Source: Aquirhabdus parva (GTDB lineage: Bacteria > Pseudomonadota > Gammaproteobacteria > Pseudomonadales > Moraxellaceae). Taken from it: a stretch of DNA of 64,000 nt. Every line of letters begins with the position of its first letter. Positions within the stretch are counted from its first letter, which is position 1. Positions 18,013 through 27,751 of the stretch are shown piece after piece. The notes beneath the pieces are model-generated. The model worked only from the letters and a program-made list of their open reading frames with translations, was not told where the DNA came from and made no database searches. The DNA lies in NCBI RefSeq assembly GCF_003351745.1, contig NZ_CP031222.1, positions 540,207 to 604,206 on the forward strand. Reading direction: 5' to 3'. A program made the position numbers and the translations under genes.

Positions 18013-19257
18013 TCAGAAAATCCGCTTCCCATCCCTTTCATGCACTTCCCCCAGCTTCTCAACTTCACGAATCACATTGAGCGCAATCTGCTCATAGAGT
18101 GGCGCAGCAGCATCACCGGCGACCACACTCGGCGTACCTGTATCCGCATTAATCCGAATTGAACTCGCCAGCGGTAGGCGACCAAGCAGAGGCACATGAT
18201 ATTGCGCCCCCAATTTCTCACCACCACCCGCACCAAAGATCTCGTCAATATGCCCACATTGGCTACAGACGTGGAGCGCCATATTCTCAATCACGCCCAA
18301 TACAGGGATATTCACTTTATTAAACAGCTCAATACCTTTCTGCGCATCTAAAAGCGCAATGTGCTGCGGTGTCGTGACGATCACCGCACCTGAAACAGGG
18401 ATGCGCTGCGCCAGTGTCAATTGGATATCCCCAGTACCCGGCGGCATATCGATCACCAGATAGTCGAGCTCAGGCCAGTTGGTCTGACCGAAGAGTTGCA
18501 TGAGTGCGCCTGTGGCCTTAGGACCACGCCATACGATTGGGGTGTTGTCATCACCCGTAAGATTACCAATCGATAGGACTGCAAGTCCGTGCGCTGCGAT
18601 AGGCACAAATTGATCGTTCTCAATTAGTGGTGTTCTGCCTGCGATGCCCAGCATGGTTGGAATACTCGGACCATAAATATCCGCATCCAGCATGCCGACT
18701 TTCGCACCTGTTTTTTGTAAGGCGAGGGCAAGATTGACCGCAGTCGTTGATTTACCAACACCCCCTTTTCCGGATGCAACGACGATGATATGGCGAATGC
18801 GAGGGTGGGCTTTGAGTTCAGTTTGTTTCGGAGGCACTGGGCGAGTAGGTGTTGAAGTTGGCACTGGTGCACTGGCATCGGTGACGATGGGCAATTTATT
18901 CTCTGGCGCAGGTTGTGGTTTCTGTGCTGCGGCGCTGCCAGAAACTTTCTGCGAAACCAAATGCAGATTGAGTTCGTTGATGCCGCGTGGCTCAAGCGCA
19001 TTGGCCAGTTCATCATGCAGTGCCTGTGCATCACCCGTGAATCCAGCAGGCAGCTTGAGGCTCAGATTCAACGTACTTCCGACACGTTCTCGTTGAGTGA
19101 CGAGTTCGGCAATACGGTGTGTTGTTCCTGACAGAATTTGCACATTTAAAATTTCATTGATCAGGTCATCATTGATTTCCACTGCGGCAGCATCATGATT
19201 GACGGCACCTTTGCTATCATCCGCTTGAGCAAAAAGGTTTTTAATTCGGTCAAACAT
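18013..19257 (-). CDS. apbC: Iron-sulfur cluster carrier ATPase Mrp/ApbC
   Basis: The 414-residue protein is a P-loop MinD/Mrp-type ATPase that binds and transfers Fe-S clusters. It has an N-terminal DUF59-like domain (about 28-105), a Pro/Thr-rich linker, the deviant Walker A GKGGVGKST near residue 163, the switch segment LDADIYGPSIP, and the CxxC cluster-binding motif VCSQCGH near residue 325. Length is slightly above the E. coli protein because of the linker. The gene diverges from metG, as in many gammaproteobacteria. Confidence 0.93.
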   Translation of the reverse strand: MFDRIKNLFAQADDSKGAVNHDAAAVEINDDLINEILNVQILSGTTHRIAELVTQRERVGSTLNLSLKLPAGFTGDAQALHDELANALEPRGINELNLHLVSQKVSGSAAAQKPQPAPENKLPIVTDASAPVPTSTPTRPVPPKQTELKAHPRIRHIIVVASGKGGVGKSTTAVNLALALQKTGAKVGMLDADIYGPSIPTMLGIAGRTPLIENDQFVPIAAHGLAVLSIGNLTGDDNTPIVWRGPKATGALMQLFGQTNWPELDYLVIDMPPGTGDIQLTLAQRIPVSGAVIVTTPQHIALLDAQKGIELFNKVNIPVLGVIENMALHVCSQCGHIDEIFGAGGGEKLGAQYHVPLLGRLPLASSIRINADTGTPSVVAGDAAAPLYEQIALNVIREVEKLGEVHERDGKRIF

Positions 19258-19305
19258 GGGAACTTCCTCGGACTATGATTCAAGATGTAGCATGACGCGC
19301 AGGTA

Positions 19306-19354
19306 CGCGTGACTCATTTCGATGCTAATTTTATCAATTTTAATGAGCGACGCG
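19306..19354. promoter_or_regulatory. Imperfect 13-bp inverted repeat between mrp and metG
   Basis: CGCGTGACTCATT (19306-19318) and AATGAGCGACGCG (19342-19354) are complementary at 11 of 13 positions across a 23-base AT-rich spacer. It lies in the divergent mrp/metG control region and could be an operator pair or an RNA hairpin. No known regulator is identified. Confidence 0.4.
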
Positions 19355-19414
19355 CCACAATAGCACAGGCGATTCCGGCGTAGTTTTGCTATATTAGTCA
19401 TATTAGGAATAAAT

Positions 19415-19435
19415 ATGAGTAAAGTCTGTGTCTAA
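19415..19435 (+). other. Six-codon ORF overlapping the metG start
   Basis: ATG 19415 has a well-placed AGGA ribosome site and reads M-S-K-V-C-V then TAA at 19433-19435, overlapping the GTG start of metG at 19428. The metG GTG has no good ribosome site of its own, so re-initiation or coupling from this mini-ORF is plausible. Confidence 0.35.
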
Positions 19436-21545
19436 GAATGCTTTTCATCAAAGCAATGCAACTCCGAACAACCATTCTGGTCGTAAAATTTTGGTCACCA
19501 GTGCATTGCCTTATGCCAATGGTCCGATTCATTTAGGACATTTGGTCGGTTATATCCAAACTGATATTTGGGTGCGGGCGATGCGTGCACAGGGTCATCA
19601 GGTCATCTACGTGTGCGGTGATGACGCACACGGCACGGCGATCATGCTCAAAGCACAAGCCAATGGCGTGACGCCAGAACAACAAATTGCCCAAGTGCAG
19701 CGCGAACACGAGCGTGACTTTGCGGGCTTTTATGTCGGCTTTGATCAATACCATTCCACGCACAGTGAAGAAAACCGTAAGCGCGCGAGTGAAATCTATA
19801 TCGCCAATCGTGACGCTGGGCATATCAGCGTCCGTCCAGTGCGCCAGCTTTTTGATCCTGAAAAAGGCTTATTCCTTGCCGATCGTTTCATCAAAGGCGA
19901 GTGTCCAAAGTGCGGCGCTAAAGATCAATACGGCGATTCCTGTGAAGTGTGTGGTAGCACCTATAACGCCACCGAACTAAAAAATCCGTTTTCAACGCTG
20001 AGCGGCGCTGTACCTATCGAGAAAGAATCAGAGCATTATTTCTTTCAACTGCCCCACTTTGCAGAATTTCTGCAAGAGTGGACGCGCGGTGAAGGGCGCT
20101 TGCAAGCCAGCATCAGCAATAAACTCGGTGAGTGGTTTGAGTCAGGTTTAACTGACTGGGATATTTCACGTGATGCGCCGTATTTCGGTTTTGAAATTCC
20201 AGACGCCCCAAACAAATACTTCTATGTGTGGGTTGATGCGCCAATTGGTTACATGGCGAGCTTTGAGCACTTGTGCAGTAAGCGTCATGATCTCAAGTTT
20301 GATGAGTATTTTGGCAAAGACAGTAAAACCGAGCTCTATCATTTTATTGGTAAAGACATCGTTTATTTCCACTCACTCTTTTGGCCAGCCATGCTTGAAG
20401 GTGCGGGCTATCGCACGCCAACGGGCATCTTTGCCAATGGTTTCTTGACCGTAAACAAAGAGAAAATGAGTAAGTCACGCGGGACTTTTATTAAAGCCGA
20501 AACTTACTTAGAACATTTGAATCCTGAATATTTGCGGTACTACTTTGCGAGTAAATTGTCCGATACAGTTGAAGATATCGACTTAAATCTTGAAGACTTT
20601 ACGCTGAAAGTAAATAGTGATTTGGTTGGTAAAGTCGTCAATATTGCAAGTCGCTGTGCGGGATTCATTACCAAGAAGTTCGATGGCAAACTTGCACCCA
20701 TTTCCAGTGAGCCACAGTTACTGCAAGACTTCATTGATGCCGGTGCCGCTATTGGTCAGGCCTATGAGCAGCGTGAATTTAGCCGTGCGATTCGCGATAT
20801 CATGGCATTGGCTGACCGTGCCAATCAGTACATTGATGAGAAGAAACCATGGGCTTTGGCGAAAGTTGAAGGCATGGAGTCCGAAGTGCATGCGGTTTGT
20901 TCAACAGGACTGAATCTTTTCCGTCAGTTGATGGTCTATCTGTCACCAATCCTACCGACGATGGCTGGGCAAGTGCAGGCGTTCTTGAATCTAAACTCAC
21001 TGGACTGGAATAGCCGTTTTGATGTGTTGCTGGATCATGAGATCGCGACCTTCCAACCACTGATGCAGCGTGTAGAGAAGGACAAAGTTGATGCGATGGT
21101 TGATGCATCAAAAGATACGTTAGCACCAGCACCCGTAGCACCGGCCGTTAAAGCAGCGGCAAAATCTGCTAAGGCTGCGTCATCTGATAAAGCTAAACCA
21201 GCAGCGACCACTGAAGGCGGCGTGATCGGGATTGATGATTTCCTGAAAGTCGAAATGCGTGTTGCCAAGATTTTGAATGCTGAAACGGTTGAAGGTTCAG
21301 ACAAGCTCTTGCAACTGACTCTGGATGCAGGCGAGGCGGAACCACGGACTGTGTTTAGCGGTATACGTGGGGCTTATGCACCTGAGGCGCTGATCAATCG
21401 TCTAACGATTGTGGTTGCCAATCTTGCACCGCGTAAGATGCGCTTCGGTATGTCGAATGGCATGGTGCTGGCTGCGGGAAATGATGATGGGATCTTCTTG
21501 CTGTCGCCGGATAGTGGGGCGAAAGCAGGGGATCGCGTGAGTTAA
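19428..21545 (+). CDS. metG: Methionyl-tRNA synthetase
   Basis: The 705-residue class I synthetase charges tRNA(Met). The nucleotide-binding motifs are HLGH (35-38) and KMSKS (346-350). A zinc knuckle with CPKCG and CEVCG lies near residues 157-175. The C-terminal region has a Lys/Ala-rich linker (about 565-600) and an EMAP/Trbp111-like tRNA-binding OB domain (about 605-705), which promotes dimerisation. GTG at 19428 is the only start in frame that keeps the short pre-core N-terminus. Length is typical for the gammaproteobacterial long form. Confidence 0.95.
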   Translation: MSKNAFHQSNATPNNHSGRKILVTSALPYANGPIHLGHLVGYIQTDIWVRAMRAQGHQVIYVCGDDAHGTAIMLKAQANGVTPEQQIAQVQREHERDFAGFYVGFDQYHSTHSEENRKRASEIYIANRDAGHISVRPVRQLFDPEKGLFLADRFIKGECPKCGAKDQYGDSCEVCGSTYNATELKNPFSTLSGAVPIEKESEHYFFQLPHFAEFLQEWTRGEGRLQASISNKLGEWFESGLTDWDISRDAPYFGFEIPDAPNKYFYVWVDAPIGYMASFEHLCSKRHDLKFDEYFGKDSKTELYHFIGKDIVYFHSLFWPAMLEGAGYRTPTGIFANGFLTVNKEKMSKSRGTFIKAETYLEHLNPEYLRYYFASKLSDTVEDIDLNLEDFTLKVNSDLVGKVVNIASRCAGFITKKFDGKLAPISSEPQLLQDFIDAGAAIGQAYEQREFSRAIRDIMALADRANQYIDEKKPWALAKVEGMESEVHAVCSTGLNLFRQLMVYLSPILPTMAGQVQAFLNLNSLDWNSRFDVLLDHEIATFQPLMQRVEKDKVDAMVDASKDTLAPAPVAPAVKAAAKSAKAASSDKAKPAATTEGGVIGIDDFLKVEMRVAKILNAETVEGSDKLLQLTLDAGEAEPRTVFSGIRGAYAPEALINRLTIVVANLAPRKMRFGMSNGMVLAAGNDDGIFLLSPDSGAKAGDRVS

Positions 21546-21584
21546 TCAACGCACTTAACTTGTGGTCTTGTGGTGTGGCTTTTT

Positions 21585-21612
21585 CCGCCTGAGCGTTTGA
21601 CGTCTCAGGCGG
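21585..21612 (+). terminator. metG terminator
   Basis: CCGCCTGAG pairs with CTCAGGCGG across a 10-base loop, followed by ATTTTACATTTT. It lies about 40 bases after the metG stop. Confidence 0.7.
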
Positions 21613-21673
21613 ATTTTACATTTTGATATCTATAAATTCTATGCGCTTTTCATGTAAAGGATGAGTGAGTGTT

Positions 21674-22717
21674 ATGTCAAATGCTTCTAAAGTCAGTGCA
21701 GTTGCACTCAGTACCATACTCCTGATTTCTTGCTCAAAGAAAGCCGAGCAATCCGACTCCGCGCAAGAAGCCATGGCACCAGCACCACAGGCCGCCTCAG
21801 GAGAAATGGTCGCGGGAAGTCAGGCTGATGCCAAGTCAGCTTCTTTTGATGCCCCGCAAGTCAGTAAGGTCGAACAACTGACCTCGACTGTTGCGACCTA
21901 CAATGATGTTGAGCGCAAATTTATCCGCACTGCAACAGTGAATTTTGGGGTCAAAGATGTTTATCAGTCGGCATTAGCGATTGAGGACGCCGCAGCAGCG
22001 CAGGGCGGTTTTGTGACCAAAAATGATATTAAATCAACTCCTCAAGAGAGTGCCCACTATAGTAGTGCGGAAGGGAAGATCGTTGATGTTGTGGAGTATG
22101 CGATAGAAGGTCAACTGGTTGTGCGTATCCCAAGCCAGAAAACACAGGATTTCCTCCGTGCCATCGTGACCCAAATAGAATTTTTAGAGAATCGTAGTTT
22201 TGAAGCGCATGATGCTCAGTTTGAGATGCTGCGTCAGCAACTTGAGGCGATTCGTCAGCAGCTTGCACAAGCGCAGTTAAGCGCACTTGCACAGCAAAAA
22301 GGCAATATCGCACAAAAGACCGATGCGATCGATGCCAGTACGCAAAGCAAGGCAGCCAGAGATGAAGCCTTAATCAAACAAAAAGAATTTGAAGATCAAG
22401 TTGCCTTTGCCACCATCACGATCGATATTCATCAACCCAACAAAGTGCGTAAAACTGAAAGTAACGATCTAAATCGAGTTGTAGCAGAGAGTCGGCCAAA
22501 CTTCTTTAAACGCCTCGCTGATTCATTGTTGATTGGATGGTATGGTGTTGTAGATTTTTTGATTGAGTTTATGAAGGTATGGCCATTGTGGCTGTTTATT
22601 GGATTGGTGACTTTTGGTATTTATCGCTTTCGGAAAGGGCGCAAGCTTGTGATTCGATCGAAAGGGAAAGAAAATCAATCTGATAAAAATACGTCAAACG
22701 ATAAGGCAGATAGTTAA
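21674..22717 (+). CDS. DUF4349 domain lipoprotein
   Basis: The roughly 347-residue protein has a lipobox LLISC (Cys near residue 22), an Ala/Ser/Gln-rich linker, then a DUF4349 domain. The domain starts at RKFIRTATVNFGVKD, contains VRIPSQKTQDFLRAI, a Gln/Leu coiled coil (about 170-220), and a transmembrane segment (WPLWLFIGLVTFGIYRF, near 305) with a basic tail. The family is widespread and uncharacterised. GTG 21665 is an alternative start. It is convergent with orn across a shared hairpin. Confidence 0.83.
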   Translation: MSNASKVSAVALSTILLISCSKKAEQSDSAQEAMAPAPQAASGEMVAGSQADAKSASFDAPQVSKVEQLTSTVATYNDVERKFIRTATVNFGVKDVYQSALAIEDAAAAQGGFVTKNDIKSTPQESAHYSSAEGKIVDVVEYAIEGQLVVRIPSQKTQDFLRAIVTQIEFLENRSFEAHDAQFEMLRQQLEAIRQQLAQAQLSALAQQKGNIAQKTDAIDASTQSKAARDEALIKQKEFEDQVAFATITIDIHQPNKVRKTESNDLNRVVAESRPNFFKRLADSLLIGWYGVVDFLIEFMKVWPLWLFIGLVTFGIYRFRKGRKLVIRSKGKENQSDKNTSNDKADS

Positions 22718-22720
22718 ATA

Positions 22721-22756
22721 AAATAGGAGGCTAGACGTTATATCAGCCTCTTATTT
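22721..22756. terminator. Bidirectional hairpin, DUF4349 gene / orn
   Basis: AAATAGGAGGCT pairs with AGCCTCTTATTT with one mismatch across a 12-base loop. It lies between convergent genes and has a T-rich flank on the plus side. Confidence 0.65.
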
Positions 22757-22767
22757 ACGGATACTAC

Positions 22768-23349
22768 TTAATTCGCTCTAAAAAAATACTCGCGATAGTA
22801 GCGAAGCTCACGAATCGAATCACGTACGTCATCTAGAGCAAGATGACTAGAATCCTTCTTTAAGCCATCCATAATTTCTGGACGCCAGCGACGTGCCAGC
22901 TCTTTAATCGATGAAACGTCAAGATTACGGTAGTGGAAGAACTGTTCTAGCTCGGGCATGAGACGATGCATAAATCGACGGTCTTGGCAGATTGAATTCC
23001 CACACATTGGTGACTTTTTCGGATCAACCCATTTTTTTAGGAATTCTAAGGTCTCAAGTTCTACGTCACGTGCCGATTTGGTACTGCGGCGTACGCGTTC
23101 AATGAGGCCCGATTGTCCATGCTGGCGCGTATTCCACTCATCCATTGCATTTAAAATCACATCGGATTGATGTACAGTCAGCACTGGACCTTCAGCTAGG
23201 ATGTTTAAATGCTCATCGGTTACAATCGTTGCAATTTCAATGATCTGATCTTTATCCGTATCGAGCCCCGTCATTTCTAAATCGATCCAGATCAGGCGCT
23301 GGCTGGTATTTGCGGCTGAGCCGCTTGTGTTTGTAGGTGCAGTTGCCAT
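22768..23349 (-). CDS. orn: Oligoribonuclease
   Basis: The 193-residue DEDDh-family 3'-5' exoribonuclease degrades 2-5 nt RNA and pGpG, closing RNA decay and c-di-GMP turnover. Visible motifs are the Exo I site IDLEMTGLD, the Exo II region with [12 protein letters not shown], and the Exo III end [14 protein letters not shown]. The frame extends eight codons upstream, but ATG 23349 follows a GAG ribosome site and is preferred; the next residues ([15 protein letters not shown]) are a short flexible extension. It diverges from rsgA, a pairing common in gammaproteobacteria. Confidence 0.95.
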   Translation of the reverse strand: MATAPTNTSGSAANTSQRLIWIDLEMTGLDTDKDQIIEIATIVTDEHLNILAEGPVLTVHQSDVILNAMDEWNTRQHGQSGLIERVRRSTKSARDVELETLEFLKKWVDPKKSPMCGNSICQDRRFMHRLMPELEQFFHYRNLDVSSIKELARRWRPEIMDGLKKDSSHLALDDVRDSIRELRYYREYFFRAN

Positions 23350-23513
23350 TAAAATCTCAATAAGTCGCATCAAAGTGCTTATACTATCAATATTCTTATC
23401 AAGATTGGGTTGGATCGTTTCATGCGCGTCGTTTTAATTCGTATAGTGCAGTCTTTAGACACTTGTGTTGCAGCAGATTCAGTTCGTGCCGCGCATACAG
23501 CATTGATTCGATA

Positions 23514-24590
23514 ATGGCGCTCATTCGTAAACGTCGCCTGACGAACCAGCAAACCCGTCGTATCGAAGCGCAGCAAACGCGACGTGTGGATGAAGAGAGC
23601 GATGGCGAACTGCGTGAGGGGCTGATTATTACCCACTATGGGCGCCAACTCTTGGTTCAAGAACTGGAAGAAAACATCGATTCCCCAGTCGTTACAGAGT
23701 CGCAAGGCCACTCACCCCAAGATATTCCTTTAATCGATCAGCAAGGCTCTGATCAACTCAGCCAAAAAATCTGGCGTTGTCATGCGCGTACCAATTTACC
23801 TGTACTGGTTACAGGAGATCGGGTGCGTTTTCAAGTGGATGAAAATACTGAACTTGGCGTGATCACGGCATTACATCCTCGTGCCAGTTTGCTTACCCGA
23901 CCCGATCGCTATCATAAGGTCAAACCTGTTGCGGCCAACGTGACGTTAATCGTCGTGGTCTTTGCCGCTTTACCTGTACCATCACCCTTACTGATTGACC
24001 GTTATTTGGTGGCTTGCCAGCAGGCCGATATTCCAGCGCTATTGGTTTTGGGTAAGGCTGATCTCTTAACCCCAGAGGATGGGCTGGTCGATTTGCTGGC
24101 TGAATACAACGCATTGGGTTATGACACCTTGACGGTACAAACCGATGGTGATCTGTCAGAATTGATTGCCAAAATGGCTGATAAAACAGTGGTTTTTGTG
24201 GGCCAGTCGGGTGTAGGGAAAAGTTCCCTGATTAATGCCCTGATTCCCGATGCCAATCTTAAAGTGAATATCATCTCAGAGAACTCGGCACTCGGTCAGC
24301 ATACGACGACGACGACGACACTATTACCATTGCCTAATGGCGGCGCATTGATTGATTCGCCGGGCATTCGTGAGTTTGGGGTCTGGCATCTCACGGTTGA
24401 TGCGATTCGCAACGGGTTTATTGAAATGTATCCCTATTATGGCATGTGTCGCTTTCGTAATTGCTTGCATAAGAATGAGCCGGGTTGCGCGTTGATCGCT
24501 GCGGCGGCAGAAGGGAAGGTGCTACCTAGACGTTTGGCGAGCCTCAATCGCTTGGAAGATGAGGCGCGTGAGGCGGAAAAGAACGCTTAA
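23514..24590 (+). CDS. rsgA: Ribosome small-subunit-dependent GTPase RsgA
   Basis: The roughly 358-residue GTPase acts in late maturation of the 30S subunit. It has a basic N-terminus (MALIRKRRLTNQQTRR), an OB-fold (about 90-140), and a circularly permuted GTPase domain with the order G4 (LGKADL), G1 (GQSGVGKSSLINALI near 230) and G3 (DSPGIREF). The C-terminal zinc site has CRFRNC and HKNEPGC. The frame is open upstream to 23463, but ATG 23514 gives the standard N-terminus. Confidence 0.94.
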   Translation: MALIRKRRLTNQQTRRIEAQQTRRVDEESDGELREGLIITHYGRQLLVQELEENIDSPVVTESQGHSPQDIPLIDQQGSDQLSQKIWRCHARTNLPVLVTGDRVRFQVDENTELGVITALHPRASLLTRPDRYHKVKPVAANVTLIVVVFAALPVPSPLLIDRYLVACQQADIPALLVLGKADLLTPEDGLVDLLAEYNALGYDTLTVQTDGDLSELIAKMADKTVVFVGQSGVGKSSLINALIPDANLKVNIISENSALGQHTTTTTTLLPLPNGGALIDSPGIREFGVWHLTVDAIRNGFIEMYPYYGMCRFRNCLHKNEPGCALIAAAAEGKVLPRRLASLNRLEDEAREAEKNA

Positions 24591-24806
24591 GATAAAAAAA
24601 ACGTCATTCTGCTGATATAGATCTTGAAAATTGATGACGGCGACATTATCAATGAAAAACGATAGAGTCGCCTGCACAGTCATGTCATCATTTAGGCATG
24701 ATTGCTTGATAACTTGATACAATCCGCATCGGGTTTTTTCAAAAGATAGCAAGCCAAGTGGCTTGTCTAAATTTGCTTACTTCTAAAGTGGCTTAAACAG
24801 TTTAAG

Positions 24807-25232
24807 GTGAATGTTTTGGAACGTTTTATTGAATTCATGCAACACCATCCGATTTTATTCGGCATTTTGGGCGTCTTGGCGGTTGCATTCTTTATTTTAG
24901 AAAGCAAGCGCAGTGGCCGCAAGATTTCGCCGCAGGCATTGGGTGGTTTCGTTAATCGTGAGAAAGCAGTGATTGTGGATCTGCGTGATGCGAAAGAGTT
25001 TCGTGAAGGTCACATCAGTGGCAGCCGTAATATTCCACTCAGTAGCCTCAAAAACCACTTGGACGAACTCCGTGAAATTAGCCAGCCCATTGTGATGGTC
25101 TGCAAGATGGGTCAAACCTCGGGCAGTGCCGTGCAGCAGGTCGGTGGCGAAAACTTGTATCGACTTGAAGGTGGTATTTTGGGTTGGCAAGGTCAAGGTT
25201 TACCTCTGGTCAAGCCAACTGGCAAAAAGTAA
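24807..25232 (+). CDS. Membrane-anchored rhodanese-like protein (YibN type)
   Basis: The 141-residue protein has one N-terminal membrane anchor (HHPILFGILGVLAVAFFIL, residues about 13-31) and a rhodanese domain (about 45-140) with the DLRDAKEFREGHISGSRNIP block and an active-site loop centred on Cys in MVCKMGQTSG. GTG 24807 follows AAGG. It lies immediately before grxC and secB in the conserved yibN-grxC-secB arrangement, suggesting a link between sulfur/thiol chemistry and protein export, although its substrate is unknown. Confidence 0.87.
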   Translation: MNVLERFIEFMQHHPILFGILGVLAVAFFILESKRSGRKISPQALGGFVNREKAVIVDLRDAKEFREGHISGSRNIPLSSLKNHLDELREISQPIVMVCKMGQTSGSAVQQVGGENLYRLEGGILGWQGQGLPLVKPTGKK

Positions 25233-25295
25233 TAAGCGGGTTTCGTGAAGTTTGCACGATCGACGTTGAATTGAAATGAATGAGGACTATAGTTG

Positions 25296-25586
25296 ATGAA
25301 TACTGCAGTACAACAAGCCGAAGGTGCTGATGCTCCTGTCACTATTTATAGTACGCCAGTATGTCCTTATTGCGTGCGCGCCAAGCAACTTTTACAGCGT
25401 AAAGGTGTGGCGTATAACGATATCGATTTGAGTCGTCAACCCGAAGAGGCGCGTATTGAGTTAATGCAAAAGACTAAACAACGCACCGTGCCGCAAATAT
25501 TTGTCAAAGACACTTTTATTGGTGGTTTTGATCAATTGTATGCGCTGGAGCAACGCGGCGAACTGGATAAGATGTTGGCCGAATAA
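25296..25586 (+). CDS. grxC: Glutaredoxin 3
   Basis: The roughly 96-residue protein is a dithiol glutaredoxin that uses glutathione to reduce disulfides. The active site is CPYC (in TPVCPYCVRAK) near residue 23, with the conserved TVPQIF cis-Pro loop and the GGFDQL glutathione-binding segment. A short N-terminal extension precedes the fold. ATG 25296 is preferred over the adjoining TTG 25293, with GAGGA upstream. It is the middle gene of the rhodanese-grxC-secB cluster. Confidence 0.93.
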   Translation: MNTAVQQAEGADAPVTIYSTPVCPYCVRAKQLLQRKGVAYNDIDLSRQPEEARIELMQKTKQRTVPQIFVKDTFIGGFDQLYALEQRGELDKMLAE

Positions 25587-25703
25587 ACCTTTTTTGTATA
25601 AGTAAAGCTGTTTTTTATCGATGTTTTGGCATGTCTGTATAGATCGGTTTGACTAAAATGACATGCCTTCAAATTTAAACTAAAGACCTAAGGACGATTG
25701 ACC

Positions 25704-26198
25704 ATGAGCGATGAATCACAAGTAGCACCAACAGAAACCCCAGGCGCAGAAACCCAACCACAGTTGGCGCTTGAGCGTATTTATTTAAAAGACTTGTCGT
25801 TCGAAGTGCCAAGCGCCAAAGTTTTCACCAGTGAATGGCAGCCTGAGCTAAACATCAATTTGTCTAGCAATGCTGAACAGCTTGACCCAAGCCACTTTGA
25901 GGTGGTATTGAGCGTAACGTTGACTGCGAATAATGGTGGTTCACCAGCATATATCGCTGAAGTCAAACAAGCGGGTATTTTCCTGATCGAAAATGTTGCA
26001 CAAGAGCAATTGCCACAGTTGCTTGGCGCGTACTGCCCAAACATTCTGTTCCCATTTGTGCGTGAAGCATTGAGTGACATCATCACTAAAGGTAGCTTCC
26101 CACAATTCTTGCTCGCACCGATCAATTTTGATGCAGCATTTGCTGAAAATGTTGAGCGTCTGCAACAAGAGTCTGCAGCAGCAACAGGTCACGCATAA
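25704..26198 (+). CDS. secB: Protein-export chaperone SecB
   Basis: The roughly 164-residue tetrameric chaperone keeps precursors unfolded and hands them to SecA. Recognisable features are the [13 protein letters not shown] strand near residue 30, the [20 protein letters not shown] core, VKQAGIFLI, and the [20 protein letters not shown] helix followed by [13 protein letters not shown]. The acidic N-terminus is typical. ATG 25704 is chosen over TTG 25698. It closes the rhodanese-grxC-secB cluster and is followed by a clear terminator. Confidence 0.95.
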   Translation: MSDESQVAPTETPGAETQPQLALERIYLKDLSFEVPSAKVFTSEWQPELNINLSSNAEQLDPSHFEVVLSVTLTANNGGSPAYIAEVKQAGIFLIENVAQEQLPQLLGAYCPNILFPFVREALSDIITKGSFPQFLLAPINFDAAFAENVERLQQESAAATGHA

Positions 26199-26246
26199 TC
26201 GCATGACCTCCTGCACCGCTTGAAACGAGCGAATAGTCGCAGAAAG

Positions 26247-26273
26247 AAAAGCCCGCACATGTTGCGGGCTTTT
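26247..26273 (+). terminator. secB terminator
   Basis: AAAAGCCCGCA pairs with TGCGGGCTTTT across a 5-base loop, followed by TATTT. It is an intrinsic terminator for the upstream operon. Confidence 0.92.
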
Positions 26274-26452
26274 TATTTAGAGCGAAAAGTTGGAATTGGG
26301 TGTGGGGTTTGCATGTTTTTTTTAGAATAAAGCATATCGTGTCGATATAACGCATTCAGCGCTGACAAAGCGTCATGAGACGGGCAGAATATGCGTTATT
26401 ATTTATTAAGTTAATTTTTTGAAAAATAGATCAAGGTGTGTAGGCATTTCCG

Positions 26453-27604
26453 ATGGCTTTAGATAACACAATTATTCAGCAAGCAAGTGCAGCAACCACC
26501 AATACGCTCCATCAAGCTGGTGCTGCGACCTCACAAGCAGTTGAAAAAACAGTAGCGCATTACAGTGGGATTTATGCGCCCGTCGATAAGTTAATTGATC
26601 AATTTATGGATCGAATTCCTTATCTGATCGCGTCTTGTATTGTCCTTGTGCTTTTCTGGTTGTTGGCACGACTATTTAAGTTAGTGATCAAAAGGACACT
26701 GACCCATCGGGTACAGAAACGACAAAATTTGGTCAAAGTCTTAAATCGCATCGGCTCAACGACGATCATTTTCATTGGTGTATTGATTGCCATGGTCGTT
26801 GCCATCCCTGGATTTACTACCACTAAACTGGTCAGTGCCTTGGGGATTGGATCTGTTGCGATCGGTTTTGCGTTTAAAGATATTTTTCAGAATATGCTGT
26901 CTGGCATCTTGATTCTGTTGTCTGAGCCCTTTCGGATCGGAGATCAGATTATCATGGGTTCATTTGAAGGAACGGTTGAAGATATCCAGATTCGCGCAAC
27001 CTATATTCGAACCTATGATGGTCGCCGTATCGTGATTCCTAATGCGCAGCTATATACCACCCCGGTTACCGTGAATACGGCATTCCGTCGTCGCCGCAAC
27101 CAGATTGATATCGGTATTGGTATGGGGGATGATGTGGGCGTTGCGAAGACTGCGATTTTAGAAGCGTTAAAAAAGTGCGACACCGTCACAGCAAATTCGA
27201 ATCCAACTATTGTAGCGACAGGTTTTAGTGATTTTGCTTTGATACTACGATTACGTTGGTGGATTGAGGACAGTGCGCAAATGGACATTACTGATTCCAT
27301 GGATCAGGTTTTAATTGCCATTAAATATGCGTTGACCGATGCTGGTATTGATTTGCCTTATCCGACGTCGCAAGTATTGCTTCATGATCAGACGGAAGAA
27401 ACCGATGGTGATCGTCTCAGACAGCGTGAAGGCTGGCCTGCGAGAGCCGATCAGAAAAATCCACGTTCCTTGGTTCGTGCCCGTTACGATCTGCGTAGAA
27501 GTGAGCGCGAGCTTGATCTGCCAGCAGATCGTGGTGTGCGTACAGCTGAGCCCGCGCCAAGTACCCGTGACGAAAGCGAAAGTGCTAATCCACAGCGGGA
27601 TTAA
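26453..27604 (+). CDS. Small-conductance mechanosensitive channel (MscS family)
   Basis: The 383-residue protein has the MscS core: transmembrane helices near residues 60-80, 100-125 and the pore-lining TM3 (VSALGIGSVAIGFAFKDIFQN, near 128-148), then the beta domain (SEPFRIGDQIIMGSFEGTVEDI) and the alpha-beta vestibule. It opens under membrane tension to release osmolytes. A hydrophilic tail of about 70 residues, very rich in Arg, Asp and Glu, extends beyond the usual end and has no recognised fold. ATG 26453 gives a long Ala/Thr/Gln amphipathic N-terminus. Confidence 0.9.
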   Translation: MALDNTIIQQASAATTNTLHQAGAATSQAVEKTVAHYSGIYAPVDKLIDQFMDRIPYLIASCIVLVLFWLLARLFKLVIKRTLTHRVQKRQNLVKVLNRIGSTTIIFIGVLIAMVVAIPGFTTTKLVSALGIGSVAIGFAFKDIFQNMLSGILILLSEPFRIGDQIIMGSFEGTVEDIQIRATYIRTYDGRRIVIPNAQLYTTPVTVNTAFRRRRNQIDIGIGMGDDVGVAKTAILEALKKCDTVTANSNPTIVATGFSDFALILRLRWWIEDSAQMDITDSMDQVLIAIKYALTDAGIDLPYPTSQVLLHDQTEETDGDRLRQREGWPARADQKNPRSLVRARYDLRRSERELDLPADRGVRTAEPAPSTRDESESANPQRD

Positions 27605-27637
27605 TCAGATCGTTTTGAGCTGATACATATCTTGAAA

Positions 27638-27667
27638 AGAAGAGGCTCAGTTATGGGTCCCTCTTCT
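27638..27667 (+). terminator. Weak hairpin after mscS
   Basis: AGAAGAGG pairs with CCTCTTCT across a 14-base loop. No T-run follows, so termination is uncertain. Confidence 0.35.
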
Positions 27668-27751
27668 GGGATGCTTTATAAAGCGCCGTAAATCGCGTAC
27701 ATTAAGCCCCAATACGAATACGTTAAATTTTTGTCAATTTTAGGGAAGTGT

